DNA from: Kribbella sp. ALI-6-A
GTDB lineage: Bacteria > Actinomycetota > Actinomycetes > Propionibacteriales > Kribbellaceae
Length of the DNA stretch: 64,000 nucleotides
Direction of reading: 5' to 3'
Assembly: GCF_001984195.1 (NCBI RefSeq)
Contig: NZ_MTQN01000007.1
Coordinates: 353,817-417,816, forward strand
A model generated the notes under the pieces. That model had not been told where the DNA came from and searched no databases. It saw only the letters and a list, made by a program, of their open reading frames with translations. Below, in pieces: positions 17,605-27,836 of the stretch. A program made the translations under genes and the position numbers. The stretch's first letter is position 1; every line of letters begins with the position of its first letter.

Positions 17605-18906
17605 GTGACCGAACTCGACCTGCGCGACGGGATCGTGCTTCGCCCGGGCACCGCGGCGTACGACGTGGTGCGGCGGCCGGTCCAGGTCGCGTACCAGGAG
17701 GTGCAGCCGCGGCTGGTGGCGCTGTGCCGATCGGTGCCGGACGTGGTCGCCACGCTGAAGTATGCCGCTGAGTCCGGGGATCGCCTGGTCGCGCGTGGCG
17801 GTGGGCACTGCTTCGCGGGCCGGTCGTCGACGGACGGGATCGTGCTGGATCTGTCGGGTCTGGACGAGATCTCGCTGGCCGACGGGATCGCGACGATCGG
17901 GGCCGGCGCGCGGCTGGGGTCGGTGTACGGCGAGTTGCACGCCGCTGGGCGGACGTTGCCGGCTGGGTGTGGGCCGACCGTCGGGATCGCCGGGCTCACG
18001 CTGGGCGGCGGGATCGGGCTGCTCGGGCGCAAGTACGGATTGACGTGCGACCGGCTGGTCAGCGTACAGGTGGTGCTGGCGGACGGATGCGTCGTGGAGT
18101 GCTCGGAGGACGACGAGCCGGAGCTGTTCTGGGGGCTGCGGGGTGCGGGTGGCGGGCAGTTCGGGGTCGTGACGGCTCTGCGGTTCGCGACTGTGCCGGA
18201 GCCGGTGATGACGCGGATCGAGGGGTGCTCGTCGGTCGATCTCGCCGAGCTGGTGGGGAGGTGGCAGGTGTGGGCGCCTTCCGCGCCGGACGAGGTGACC
18301 GTCGATCTCCGGCTGGTGTCGGAGCCTGGATCGCCCGTGCGCGCGACGGTTTTCGGGGCTTCGATGCTGGGGGTGAACCAGACTCGGGAGCTGGTGCGGG
18401 ACTTCGCGGCGGCGATCGAGGTGCGTGGCGGGGTGCCGTACAGCGAGTTGAAGGCGTCGTTGGCGGATCCGCTGGACGTTCCGGTGGCACGGCTCAGGTC
18501 GGAGTTCTTCGCGCGGCCGATGCGAGCGGGGACCATCGCGTCGTTGCTGTCGCAGCTGGGCGAGCCGCGGAGCGCGGGACGTCGGGAGATCTCGTTCACG
18601 GCGATGGGTGGGGCGTACAACCGGGTGGCGGAGGACGCGACCGCGTTCGCGCATCGGGGCGAACGGTTTCTGGTGAACCACGTCGCCGACGGTCCGGACA
18701 ACGCTTGGGTCGACGCGTCCTGGGCGACGGCGCACGTCGACGGGTCGGGGCGGGTCTACCCGAACTTCCCCGACCTGGCGCTGGAGGACTGGGCGACGGC
18801 GTACCACGGGGGCAATCTCGCCCGGTTGACGGCGGTCAAGCGGGCTTACGACCCGCAGCGGTTCTTCGACTTTCCGCAAGCGATTCAGGACGAGGGAGTG
18901 CGATGA
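17605..18906 (+). CDS. FAD-binding oxidoreductase (BBE/PCMH type)
   Basis: A 433-residue flavoprotein of the berberine-bridge/VAO family. The PCMH FAD domain has GDRLVARGGGHCFAGRSS, where the His is the usual site of covalent flavin attachment, and GPTVGIAGLTLGGGIGLLGR. The second attachment Cys of the bicovalent enzymes is not in its usual place: the sequence is PAGCGPTVG rather than GTCPTVG. The BBE C-terminus (YDPQRFFDFPQAIQ) closes the protein. It oxidises an alcohol or sugar-like substrate by analogy. Its stop overlaps the next start (ATGA), making the first pair of a coupled run of four genes. Confidence 0.87.
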   Translation: MTELDLRDGIVLRPGTAAYDVVRRPVQVAYQEVQPRLVALCRSVPDVVATLKYAAESGDRLVARGGGHCFAGRSSTDGIVLDLSGLDEISLADGIATIGAGARLGSVYGELHAAGRTLPAGCGPTVGIAGLTLGGGIGLLGRKYGLTCDRLVSVQVVLADGCVVECSEDDEPELFWGLRGAGGGQFGVVTALRFATVPEPVMTRIEGCSSVDLAELVGRWQVWAPSAPDEVTVDLRLVSEPGSPVRATVFGASMLGVNQTRELVRDFAAAIEVRGGVPYSELKASLADPLDVPVARLRSEFFARPMRAGTIASLLSQLGEPRSAGRREISFTAMGGAYNRVAEDATAFAHRGERFLVNHVADGPDNAWVDASWATAHVDGSGRVYPNFPDLALEDWATAYHGGNLARLTAVKRAYDPQRFFDFPQAIQDEGVR

Positions 18907-19541
18907 GCAAGGTGCTGACGGCGCTGTCGGTGTCGGTCGACGGGTTCATCACGGGGCGCGATCCGGGACCCGGCCGAGGGCTGGGCGACGGGTCGATGCT
19001 GTTCGACTGGTACTTCACCGGGGACACGCCGAGCCGGGAGTTCGACGGGTTCCGGTTGAGTGAGCCGAGTGCGCGGGTGTTCGACGGATTGGCGTCGCGG
19101 GTCGGGGTGAGTGTGGCCGGGCGCAACACCTACGACGACTCCGGGTGGATCGACGGTGGTGCGCCGCATCCGACGGCGCCGTTGGTCGTGGTGAGTCATC
19201 GGCCGTTGGACGGTGCCGCGGCGGCCGGATCCGAGCGACCTGGCCCAGGTCTGCCGGGGATGAGTGAACGGCAGACGCTGGTCACGTCCGGGATCGAGGA
19301 CGCGATCGCCGTGGCGCGCGAACTGGCCGGCGACAAGGACGTCGTACTGATGGGTGGCGGCGTGGTGACCTCGGCGTTGGCGGCCGGGCTGGTCGACGAG
19401 GTCGTGCTGCACCAGGTGCCGATCCTGCTGGGCGGCGGGCGCCGCTTCTTCCAGGAGCTTCCGCAGCACGTCAGCTTGCGATTGCGGGAAGCCGTCGCAG
19501 CCCCGGGCGTGACGCACCTGCACTACGAGGTGGTCCGATGA
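18903..19541 (+). CDS. Dihydrofolate reductase-family protein (RibD C-terminal domain)
   Basis: A 212-residue protein with the RibD_C/DHFR-like fold: [20 protein letters not shown] at the N-terminus, [16 protein letters not shown], and [20 protein letters not shown] in the C-terminal half. This family comprises pyrimidine reductases and many reductases of unknown substrate that use NADPH. It is coupled to both neighbours by four-base overlaps, so its function is probably linked to theirs. Confidence 0.85.
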   Translation: MSKVLTALSVSVDGFITGRDPGPGRGLGDGSMLFDWYFTGDTPSREFDGFRLSEPSARVFDGLASRVGVSVAGRNTYDDSGWIDGGAPHPTAPLVVVSHRPLDGAAAAGSERPGPGLPGMSERQTLVTSGIEDAIAVARELAGDKDVVLMGGGVVTSALAAGLVDEVVLHQVPILLGGGRRFFQELPQHVSLRLREAVAAPGVTHLHYEVVR

Positions 19542-20458
19542 TTCTCGTCACCGGCGGGCTCGGCATGATCGGCGCCCACACCGCTCGCGCGCTGCTCGAC
19601 CTCGGGCAGGAGGTCGTCGTCACGGCGTACCGGCGTACGGAGGTGCCTTCGTTTCTTGCCGGACAGGTGACTGTGGAGGTGCTCGACACCACCGATGCTT
19701 CCGCTTTCCTTGCTTTGGGCAACCGTTATGACGTCAGCGACATCGTTCACCTCGCGGGCAGTATCCCGGGTGAGAACCCGGTCGGCTTCTTCCGGACCGA
19801 TCTGACCGGGCTGCTCAACGCGCTGGAGGCCGCGCGGGCGTGGGGCGTGCGGCGGTTTGCCGTCGCCAGCAGCATCGGCGTCTACATCGGCCGTAGCGAG
19901 ATCCCGTGGCACGAGGACCTCGCGCTGCCGACCGTCGACCTGCCCCTGCACATCATCGCGTTCAAGAAGGCGGTCGAGCCGATCACGACCCACGCCTTGC
20001 AAGGCAGCAGTGTCGAGCCGGTCCTGCTACGGATCGGCAGTGTCTGGGGGCCGCTGATGGACCCGGAGTCGCCGTTCAACCCGAACCCGCGCTACATCAG
20101 TGCGGTGCTTCGCGGTGAGACCCCCACGGCTCTGTACGCCGACGACGGTGAGGATTCCAGCTACGCGCCTGACGCCGGCCGGGCGATCGCCGCGCTGACG
20201 ACCGCGGAAACGCTGAACCACACCGTCTACAACGTCTCCAGCGGCCGGACGTCGACCAACCGCGAGCGTGCCGAGGCGCTGGAGGCGCTTGTCCCCGGGC
20301 TCCGGTTGCCGTTGCTGCCCGGCCGCGCGAACGGTCCTGGGCAGGACCCGTATCTCGACATCACCCGCCTGACCGAGGACACCGGCTTCACGCCGTCCTT
20401 CGACGTCGCGCGCTCGGTCGCCGACTACGTCGCCTGGCGCAGCAAGAACGCTCGTTGA
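19538..20458 (+). CDS. NAD(P)-dependent epimerase/dehydratase (extended SDR)
   Basis: A 306-residue extended short-chain dehydrogenase. The glycine-rich dinucleotide motif is [18 protein letters not shown] at the very start. The active site motif is altered: the usual Tyr-x3-Lys appears as a weak form near [12 protein letters not shown], without a clear YxxxK. The Asp/Gly-rich C-terminal part ([17 protein letters not shown]) fits the family. It starts with an ATGA overlap with the DHFR-like gene. The substrate is unknown; sugar-nucleotide epimerases are one possibility. Confidence 0.82.
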   Translation: MILVTGGLGMIGAHTARALLDLGQEVVVTAYRRTEVPSFLAGQVTVEVLDTTDASAFLALGNRYDVSDIVHLAGSIPGENPVGFFRTDLTGLLNALEAARAWGVRRFAVASSIGVYIGRSEIPWHEDLALPTVDLPLHIIAFKKAVEPITTHALQGSSVEPVLLRIGSVWGPLMDPESPFNPNPRYISAVLRGETPTALYADDGEDSSYAPDAGRAIAALTTAETLNHTVYNVSSGRTSTNRERAEALEALVPGLRLPLLPGRANGPGQDPYLDITRLTEDTGFTPSFDVARSVADYVAWRSKNAR

Positions 20459-20484
20459 GTCCACCTTCCTGGAAGGAGCAACCC

Positions 20485-20868
20485 ATGCTCGACCCCGCCG
20501 TACGCCGTGTTCTCGAAGGCACGTCGATCGCCCACCTGGCCACTGTCTGCGCGGATGGTTCGCCGCACTCCGTTCCTGTGTACGTCGGGACGCGTGGCGA
20601 GCATGTCGTGCTGTTCACGGGACCGGACAACCGCAAGGCGCGCAACCTGCGTCGCGATCCCCGGCTGGCGCTCTCCATCGCGCCGGTCGACAATCCCTTC
20701 GAACCGGTCGTCATCCGCGGCGAGGTCGTCGAGTGGCTCGAAGGCGACGCGGCGTGGCAGATCATCGATCAGCTGGCGATCAAGTACGCCGGTGAGCCTT
20801 ATCCCCGAGGCGAGGATCGGGTCGTCGCCGTGATCGCCCCCACCCACCAGACCGTCGGCGTCGGCTGA
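20485..20868 (+). CDS. Pyridoxamine 5'-phosphate oxidase-family protein (F420-dependent type)
   Basis: A 127-residue split-barrel protein. The conserved features are TSIAHLATVCADGSPHSVPV at the N-terminus, NRKARNLRRDPRLALSI in the middle, and FEPVVIRGEVVEW, typical of the PPOX family that binds FMN or coenzyme F420. A strong Shine-Dalgarno sequence (GGAAGGAG) lies eight bases before the ATG. It follows the epimerase by 26 bases and is probably in the same operon. A large hairpin follows. Confidence 0.83.
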   Translation: MLDPAVRRVLEGTSIAHLATVCADGSPHSVPVYVGTRGEHVVLFTGPDNRKARNLRRDPRLALSIAPVDNPFEPVVIRGEVVEWLEGDAAWQIIDQLAIKYAGEPYPRGEDRVVAVIAPTHQTVGVG

Positions 20869-20907
20869 GCACCCCGTCGAGCTTCCCGTCGGCACCGAGG
20901 CTCCGTT

Positions 20908-20951
20908 GCGTCCGAAGAACCCGAGGCTATAGCGCTCGGTTCTTCGGACGC
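20908..20951. terminator. Long near-perfect hairpin, probable terminator
   Basis: The arms (20908-20925 and 20935-20951) pair over 17 bases with one bulged C. The nine-base loop (GCTATAGCG) can itself extend the stem. There is no T-run. It lies 40 bases after the PPOX gene and 50 before the HExxH protein gene. Confidence 0.6.
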
Positions 20952-21000
20952 TGTGACGAGGACGCGGGGGGAGCGGAGAGGTGGTGCTTACGATCGCCAG

Positions 21001-21849
21001 ATGGCGATCATCGTGCGAAACCTGGTGCCGGAGTTCTTGCGGTTCTGGCAGCGTGCAGCCGGTCAGGACGAGCAGCGGCAACTCGCGCTCTGGCACGAGT
21101 ACGTCGAGCGCTACCCCGAGGTGATCGACGACCTGCGACGGAGTGGGCGCACCACGGATCCGCTGCAGGCGCTGAAGCTGTACCCGACGGTGGTCGAACG
21201 CATCGAGGCCAACGCCGAGGCCGGGACCGGCTGGGTGCAAGACGCAGCGGACCTCGTCGTACCGGTGCTGGACGCGGCTCATCTCGACCTGCACGCCGTG
21301 GTGATGATCGGCGTCGGTACGTCGAACGGCTGGGTCAGCCAGTTCCGCGGCCGGCCGACGCTGTTCCTGGCTGTGGAGCAGATCCCGGACACGGCGTTCC
21401 CGCGGATCTTGGCGGCGCACGAGTTGGCGCACGCGGTGCAGCTGCCCGAGGTGGCTTGGTCGGACGAGGGCCCGCTGGGGCAGTGGATCTACTCCGAGGG
21501 CTTCGCGACGGCGCTAACCGCGGACCTGCTGCCGGAGTACGGGCTGGCCGAACACCTCTGGTTCGGCGGCGGGTACGACGATTGGCTCGCGGATTGCCTA
21601 GGCGTCCTGCCCGCGGCGCAGGCGGCCATCCTGGCCGACCTGGACTCCGAGGACGACGAGGTCGCCGGGCGGTATCTGTATCTCAACCGTGAATCCCCGT
21701 TCCCTCACCGGATCGGGTATCTGGTCGGCACCCGGCTGGTGCAGGACCTTCGGCGTACCTACGGCTGGCCGGAGTTGGCCAGATGGTCGCCGGCGCGGGC
21801 GATGGAAGAAGTCCACCGCGCGCTGAACCTTGCAGTTCGAACGATCTGA
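21001..21849 (+). CDS. Putative zinc metallopeptidase (HExxH, DUF2268-like)
   Basis: A 282-residue protein with the zinc-peptidase motif HELAH (within ILAAHELAHAVQL) and, about 25 residues on, SEGFAT, whose Glu would be the third metal ligand in a DUF2268-like arrangement. No signal peptide is seen, so it acts in the cytoplasm. Its C-terminal half (SPARAMEEVHRALNL) is helical. The family is known in actinobacteria but has no established substrate. The ATG at 21001 follows the hairpin and a short run of AT-rich bases. Confidence 0.68.
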   Translation: MAIIVRNLVPEFLRFWQRAAGQDEQRQLALWHEYVERYPEVIDDLRRSGRTTDPLQALKLYPTVVERIEANAEAGTGWVQDAADLVVPVLDAAHLDLHAVVMIGVGTSNGWVSQFRGRPTLFLAVEQIPDTAFPRILAAHELAHAVQLPEVAWSDEGPLGQWIYSEGFATALTADLLPEYGLAEHLWFGGGYDDWLADCLGVLPAAQAAILADLDSEDDEVAGRYLYLNRESPFPHRIGYLVGTRLVQDLRRTYGWPELARWSPARAMEEVHRALNLAVRTI

Positions 21850-21888
21850 CGAAGCGTCGGCCGAGCAGTCGCGATCACACCAGCCATG

Positions 21889-21926
21889 AACAACCCGGCC
21901 GCTTCCGGAGAAACGGCCGGGCTGTT
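21889..21926 (-). terminator. Terminator of argG
   Basis: Arms 21889-21901 and 21914-21926 pair over 13 bases with one G-U pair in the RNA, 13 bases beyond the argG stop on the minus strand. Confidence 0.6.
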
Positions 21927-21939
21927 CGGGCGAACGAAG

Positions 21940-23415
<1,476 letters not shown>

Positions 23416-23453
23416 CCCGAGGCGGCGGAAGGCTGGACGGGCGATGCTGGAGT

Positions 23454-24129
23454 ATGGCGTTTCCTGGGGCTGAGTTGCTGGCCGACACCGAGTTCTCGCC
23501 GGTGACGCGTGGCGAGATCGCGCGGACAGTTGCGGGGTTGGGCGTCGAGACCGGCGACGTACTGATGGTGCATGTGCGGTTGTCGGCGCTGGGCTGGGTG
23601 GTCGGCGGGATCGACCGGTCGTGCGGGCGCTCGGCGACGCGGTCGGTGCCGAGGGCACGCTGGTCGCGTTCTGCGGCTGGGACGACAGCCCGTACCACGT
23701 CGCGTTCTGGCCGCACCGCTGGCAGACGGCGTACGGCGAACTGCCGGGATTCGATCCGGCGGTCGCGTCGGCGAGCTGGGACGGCTGACCGATACCGGCG
23801 GCAAGGTGTTGTTGCTCGGGGCCCCTTTGAAGACGCTGACGCTCTGCCATCACGCCGAGGCGATCGCGGACGTCGAGGGCAAGCGCTATCACAGCTATCG
23901 CATGCCGGTGCGGACCGACGACGGTGATGTCTGGCGTGACTACACGACGCTCGACACGTTCTACGGCGCGCTGCCCTACAAGGTGGAGAGCGCGGTCGGC
24001 AATCTTGCGCAGCAGGCCGTGGCAGCAGGTGCAGGAGTCAGTGGGAGAGTCGGCTCGGCCGAGACCTGGGTGTTCGACGCGCGGGCGACGGTCAGGGCTG
24101 TCCGGGAATGGATCGAGGCAGAGTTCTGA
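23454..24129 (+). pseudogene. Aminoglycoside 3-N-acetyltransferase family, degenerate copy
   Basis: Three reading-frame pieces match successive parts of the AAC(3) family. Frame one: MAFPGAELLADTEFSP to GWVVGGID (about 52 residues). Then, after one missing base near 23616, another frame gives VVRALGDAVGAEGTL to FDPAVASASWDG. After 23785 a third frame gives GRLTDTGGKVLLLGAPLKTL to the end. Compared with the family, about 50 residues are missing between FDP and GRL, including the RSNHP-type catalytic segment. This is therefore a real pseudogene, not just a sequencing error. Its 3' end overlaps the convergent methyltransferase gene. Confidence 0.8.
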
Positions 24130-24517
24130 GCTCGCCGTCGACGTAGAGACGGCCGTCGGGAGTGAGGGCCGCGGCGATGGCCTGCAGGGCTCGGGTTTCG
24201 AGGTCGGGGTGACGCCCGTCGAGCGCGCCGACCCGAACCGCGAAGGCCACGTCGTACGGCGCTTCGCCGGGCTCCAACCGGAAGTCCTCCACGGTTGACT
24301 GGCGGAAGGTCAGATTGGGCAGCGAATCGGTTGAGGCCTGCGCGATCGCTTTGGCGGAGCGGTCGATGGCGAGAACATGACCGTCGGCGCCGACGCGGCG
24401 GGCGACCTCGCGCGCCGCGGCGCCGGGGCCGCAGCCGATCTCGAGGACGCGCAGGCCGGGGGAGAGCGGCAGCGCGTCGACGACGGCGGTCAGGCGTGGA
24501 GAGAGGCGTTCGGGCAT
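24092..24517 (-). CDS. Class I SAM-dependent methyltransferase, short
   Basis: A 141-residue protein with SAM motif I VLEIGCGPGAAAREVARRVG and the acidic loop VLAIDRSAKAIAQ, typical of the Methyltransf_25/11 group. It is shorter than most family members; the C-terminal substrate domain is largely absent, but the last segment ALTPDGRLYVDGELR forms the usual closing strand. It lies three bases after the S33 peptidase gene and probably shares its transcript. The substrate is unknown. Confidence 0.72.
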   Translation of the reverse strand: MPERLSPRLTAVVDALPLSPGLRVLEIGCGPGAAAREVARRVGADGHVLAIDRSAKAIAQASTDSLPNLTFRQSTVEDFRLEPGEAPYDVAFAVRVGALDGRHPDLETRALQAIAAALTPDGRLYVDGELRTLPRSIPGQP

Positions 24518-24520
24518 CGG

Positions 24521-25783
24521 TCAGACCGGGGGCAGGTCGTTCGCGAGCTTGATCAGGCGGTCGAGCACGGCACCGTCGGAGGCCCGGCCGCCGTCGTGCT
24601 CGTACTCGTTGGTGACCCAGGTGGTCACGTTGCCGACCCGGGACGCCGTCTCCAGCGACAGGTTCGCGTCGACGTACATGTCGTCGTGGTAGATCACGGC
24701 CGCGACCGGGACGCGGTTCGCGGCGAGGCGGTCGGCGTCGTACAGCGGGGTCCAGTCGGTGGCGGCGGCGAGCAGCTCGGCGGCCTCGGCGAACGGGCGC
24801 AGGCCGGCGAGGTCGCGCACCATCCAGGGGTAGATCATCTCGCCGGTGAACAGGAACGGCTCAGCGGAGACCGCGAACTCGGCCGGCATCGCCCGGGCGG
24901 CGGCCCAGTCGGTCGCGCGGTCGTCCTGCCCGTAGATCGACTCGTGCAGTACGACGAACAGCGGGGCGAGCGTGTGGTCGGTCCGGTTCATCACGCCGTA
25001 CAGGAAGGCGTCGGACAGTTCGTCGCCGTCCCAGGCTTCGTCAATCAGCCAGTGCAGGGCTTCGGCCGACTCACCCATGCCGAGCCCGAAGCCGAGCGTC
25101 TGGAAGCGCTCGACGCTCAGCCGGTCGCCGTTCGGCAGGTTGACCTCGGTCGCGATCAGATGGTCGGCGATCCGACGGACCTTCGCGACGTCTTGCGGGA
25201 AGAGCTTGTAGTAGCGCAGCGTCTTCGCCTTCGCGCGCGGGTAGGTCCGCCGGTACACGTCGTCCGCGGTCGCGTCGATGCCGGCCAGACCCCCGGTCAC
25301 GTAGCAGGTTTTCAAACCCTCGGGCGCCTTCGACAGATAGGTCAGCGTGATGAAGCCGCCGTACGACTGCCCGAGTGTCGACCACGGCGTACCGGGACTG
25401 AGCTGCGCGCGGATCAGCTCCGCGTCGGCAACGATCGAGTCGGCCCGAAAGTGCTTCAGGTACGCCGCCAGTTCCTCGGCCCCCATCGACTCCGCCGTAC
25501 GCCGGGTGACGGGCGTGCTGCGCCCCGTCCCACGCTGGTCGAGCAGCAGCACCCGGTAGTCACGCGTAGCCCGCTCCAGCCACCCGGTCCCACTGGTCGG
25601 CCGCGGCGACGCCCCACCCGGCCCACCCTGCAAATACACCAGCCACGGCAGGTCGGCCCCCACCTTCGTCGGCGCCACAGCCTCCCGCGCGAACACCTCG
25701 ATCGTCGGCCCCTCCGGCCGTCTGTGATCCAGCGGCACGGTGAAGGTGTGATCGGTCAGCACGAGCCCGGGGATTCTGTCCAC
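24521..25783 (-). CDS. Alpha/beta hydrolase, prolyl aminopeptidase-like (S33 family)
   Basis: A 420-residue serine hydrolase. The oxyanion region is LVYLQGGPGGASPRP, then LDQRGTGRSTPV; the nucleophile motif is GQSYGG; the late Asp/His pair is in the last 70 residues (VIYHDDMYVD and NEYEHDGG). This order is that of S33 prolyl aminopeptidases. No signal peptide is visible, so it is probably cytoplasmic. The GTG at 25783 was chosen because the longer upstream frame is low-complexity and overlaps a hairpin region. Confidence 0.87.
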   Translation of the reverse strand: MDRIPGLVLTDHTFTVPLDHRRPEGPTIEVFAREAVAPTKVGADLPWLVYLQGGPGGASPRPTSGTGWLERATRDYRVLLLDQRGTGRSTPVTRRTAESMGAEELAAYLKHFRADSIVADAELIRAQLSPGTPWSTLGQSYGGFITLTYLSKAPEGLKTCYVTGGLAGIDATADDVYRRTYPRAKAKTLRYYKLFPQDVAKVRRIADHLIATEVNLPNGDRLSVERFQTLGFGLGMGESAEALHWLIDEAWDGDELSDAFLYGVMNRTDHTLAPLFVVLHESIYGQDDRATDWAAARAMPAEFAVSAEPFLFTGEMIYPWMVRDLAGLRPFAEAAELLAAATDWTPLYDADRLAANRVPVAAVIYHDDMYVDANLSLETASRVGNVTTWVTNEYEHDGGRASDGAVLDRLIKLANDLPPV

Positions 25784-25819
25784 GGCGCCATTCTCACCCG
25801 ACCGACACCCGCTGACTGG

Positions 25820-25862
25820 AAGGCGGGGCGCACGCGGTCTCGTGGTCACACGCCGCGCCCCG
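25820..25862. terminator. GC-rich inverted repeat, possible terminator
   Basis: Ten-base arms GGCGGGGCGC and GCGCCCCGCC are separated by 23 bases. They overlap the stop region of the small gene that ends at 25846. The loop is long, so a terminator role is only possible. Confidence 0.35.
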
Positions 25863-26151
25863 CCGCTCTGGGGGCCGGAGTCTCCCGGCCGTCGGGGTCA
25901 GTGACCAGCGGCACCAGATGCCGCGCGAACGCGGCGTCGTGATCCATCAATCGCGAGATTGTGCCGTCGAGCAACGGCTTGTCCCACAGCACCTGCAAGA
26001 CCGGTCCATGAAAGAGCACGACGGTGCCGCGTCCGTAGTCGTAGTGGCTGACCCGCTGATCGACGTGAATCCTCGGCTGCTCAACGGCGTCATCGCCGTC
26101 CGGACGCCCAGCCCACTCGACTCCTGCGCGCTGTCCCGTGTTGGTCGCCAT
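25846..26151 (-). CDS. Small protein of unknown function, linked to the XRE gene
   Basis: A 101-residue protein of no family I recognise. The middle part (VSHYDYGRGTVVLFHGPVLQ, then WDKPLLDGTISRLMDHDAAF) has the look of a small beta-rich domain with a possible acid patch. The start ATG 26151 has an upstream region with the direct repeat TTGCACGGAT-TTGCACAG on the plus strand (26193-26210), a motif shared with the DUF6879 operon. It may be part of the same regulatory unit as the XRE gene. Confidence 0.55.
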   Translation of the reverse strand: MATNTGQRAGVEWAGRPDGDDAVEQPRIHVDQRVSHYDYGRGTVVLFHGPVLQVLWDKPLLDGTISRLMDHDAAFARHLVPLVTDPDGRETPAPRAAGRGV

Positions 26152-26192
26152 GAGGTGACGTTAGAAGAGCCAAGAGGTTGCCCGCGATGAAC

Positions 26193-26210
26193 TTGCACGG
26201 ATTTGCACAG
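26193..26210. promoter_or_regulatory. Direct repeat TGCAA/TGCAA, candidate XRE operator
   Basis: TTGCACGGATTTGCACAG: two TTGCA cores ten bases apart, one turn of DNA. It matches 27831-27848 at 14 of 18 positions. It lies 41 bases upstream of the small gene start at 26151. An operator role is inferred. Confidence 0.45.
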
Positions 26211-26211
26211 C

Positions 26212-27066
26212 TCAATCCAGGGCGTCGATCGCGGCAGTGATCAGCCGCCGGGCCGGAGCCCCGACAACGGCGAGCTCGGCAAGCCGGCGGAACGCGTCGG
26301 CGTACATGGCCAGCTCGCCGGGCTGAGTGATCGTCAGGTAGCCGGAGATCAGCTCGACGTTGACCTGGCTGTCGTCGAAGATCCAGAAGTCCTCGACCGG
26401 CGGCATGCCGGTCCGGTCGAGCCCCATCGGCACGATCCCCAGGGACACCGAAGGCAGCTCGCCGACGGTGAGCAGATGGCCGAGCTGACCGGCCATCACA
26501 TCGGCGCCGCCGATCACGGTGCGCAGTACGGATTCCTCGATCAGTACGGCGAACGTCCGGTTGCCTTCGTGCAGCAGCCGTAGGCGGTCCCTGCGGACGG
26601 CGACAGCGTCGTCGACGTCGTCCGGCAGTCCGCGGCGTGCCGACGTTCCGCGGAGAACGGCGCGTGTGTAGCTCTCGGTCTGCACGGCGCCGGGAACCAG
26701 CCAGGGGGAGTAGGTGCGGAACCGGCGGGTGCGCTCCCACAGCGGCAGCACCGCCTGCTGGGCGCGCTTGAGACCGCCGCGTTCCATCCGGCGCCACTCG
26801 ACGAACATCCCCTCGATCGCTTCGAGTGATGCGAGGAGGTCGGGCAGTTGGTCGGCCGCGTTGCAGGTCGTGGCCCAGCTCCTCACGTCGTCGCCGGACG
26901 GCGAGGTCCGGCCGTTCTCGATCCGCGACACCTTCGACTCGTGCCATCCGCACGACACGGCCAGTGCCCGTCCGGTGAGTCCGGCGGCTTTCCGGATCTC
27001 ACCGAGACGGGCACCGTAGTCGCGTTTGGCCTTCTGTGCGTTGGAGAAGGCGGGTGGTGTCGGCAA
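26212..27066 (-). CDS. XRE-family helix-turn-helix regulator with DUF5753
   Basis: A 284-residue regulator. The N-terminal XRE domain (residues 15-70) reads GARLGEIRKAAGLTGRALAV, then HESKVSRIENGRTSPSGDDV. The C-terminal DUF5753 domain (LVPGAVQTESYTRAVLRGTS, ESVLRTVIGGADVMAGQLGH, then SLGIVPMGLDRTGMPPVEDF) is the standard actinobacterial partner domain. Such proteins usually sit with small DUF397 or DUF6879 partners and modulate development or secondary metabolism. The DUF6879 gene is directly upstream, ten bases away, on the same strand. Confidence 0.9.
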   Translation of the reverse strand: MPTPPAFSNAQKAKRDYGARLGEIRKAAGLTGRALAVSCGWHESKVSRIENGRTSPSGDDVRSWATTCNAADQLPDLLASLEAIEGMFVEWRRMERGGLKRAQQAVLPLWERTRRFRTYSPWLVPGAVQTESYTRAVLRGTSARRGLPDDVDDAVAVRRDRLRLLHEGNRTFAVLIEESVLRTVIGGADVMAGQLGHLLTVGELPSVSLGIVPMGLDRTGMPPVEDFWIFDDSQVNVELISGYLTITQPGELAMYADAFRRLAELAVVGAPARRLITAAIDALD

Positions 27067-27076
27067 CGGACGTCTT

Positions 27077-27589
27077 TCAGCTCGGCAGGTACTCCTGGTG
27101 CGGGATCGCGCGGTCCCAGACCGCGTCGAACGATGCTACGCAGAGCTTCGCGAGCACTGGGTCGTCGACCCGCTGGTCACCGACCCAGGTTCCGTCCCCG
27201 TCGAAGAAGTTCCACAGCACCACCCGATCGTCGAACACCCAGAAGTCGTTCGCCGGCACCAGCAGGTCGCCGCAGTCGTGTCGTGGCAACCACTTGACCT
27301 GCTCCCCGGCGGTGAGGTTGTGGGCCGCGGTCACGTCGTACTCGAACCGGACGTACTCGCTGACAGGCTCGGACACGATGCGGGCCCGCCGTACTTCGAC
27401 CCCGCGGCCGACGGTCTCCCGGACGAGGTCGTGGAACGTGCGCCACCGCTCCGCGGGATCGAACCGCCCGCCCGACTTCCACTCGTTCCAGTCCGGGTCG
27501 GCGGGCTCGTACAGGTCCCTGGTCTCCAGATGCACCGCGCTGCGCTGGGCGGCCCGGAACAACTGGAACGCAACCGGCTCAGCCGTCAC
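27077..27589 (-). CDS. DUF6879-family protein
   Basis: A 170-residue protein of the DUF6879 family, known as a companion of XRE/DUF5753 regulators. Features: residues FQLFRAAQRSAVHLETRDLY near the start, RVRFEYDVTAAHNLTAGE-like core (VRFEYDVTAAHNLTAGEQVK) and the aromatic tail FWVFDDRVVLWNFFDGDG. A GGAGG ribosome-binding site is present within the coding end of the preceding small gene. Its role is unknown; a partner or antagonist of the adjacent XRE protein is the usual inference. Confidence 0.82.
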   Translation of the reverse strand: MTAEPVAFQLFRAAQRSAVHLETRDLYEPADPDWNEWKSGGRFDPAERWRTFHDLVRETVGRGVEVRRARIVSEPVSEYVRFEYDVTAAHNLTAGEQVKWLPRHDCGDLLVPANDFWVFDDRVVLWNFFDGDGTWVGDQRVDDPVLAKLCVASFDAVWDRAIPHQEYLPS

Positions 27590-27836
27590 CCATCGCCTCC
27601 CGCAGAAAAGGTGCCATGCGAGCGGGAATCCGCAGCACTGTCTCGTGGTCGGGGATCGGAGCGGTGGCGTTCACCGCAGCGGTCGTCTCCTCGTCGAGCT
27701 TCCAGCCCTGGATGACCAGGCTGCCGTCAGCTTCGTCGACCCAGACGGTCGGTGAGTTGGTGTTCGGTGAGTTCGGGTCCTTGCCGATGAACCGCAGCGC
27801 CACGATCGTTCTCCCCTGGATCGAGTCGAGTTGCAT
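27579..27836 (-). CDS. Small hypothetical protein upstream of DUF6879
   Basis: An 85-residue protein, first gene of the XRE/DUF6879 operon. It has a compact acidic core (TVWVDEADGSLVIQGWKLDE, then HETVLRIPARMAPFLREAMG). Similar small proteins sit directly before DUF6879 genes in other actinomycetes, from memory of the family, but no function is known. The ATG 27836 was chosen because it lies within the TTGCAT direct repeat; its coding end overlaps the DUF6879 start by eleven bases. Confidence 0.65.
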   Translation of the reverse strand: MQLDSIQGRTIVALRFIGKDPNSPNTNSPTVWVDEADGSLVIQGWKLDEETTAAVNATAPIPDHETVLRIPARMAPFLREAMGDG

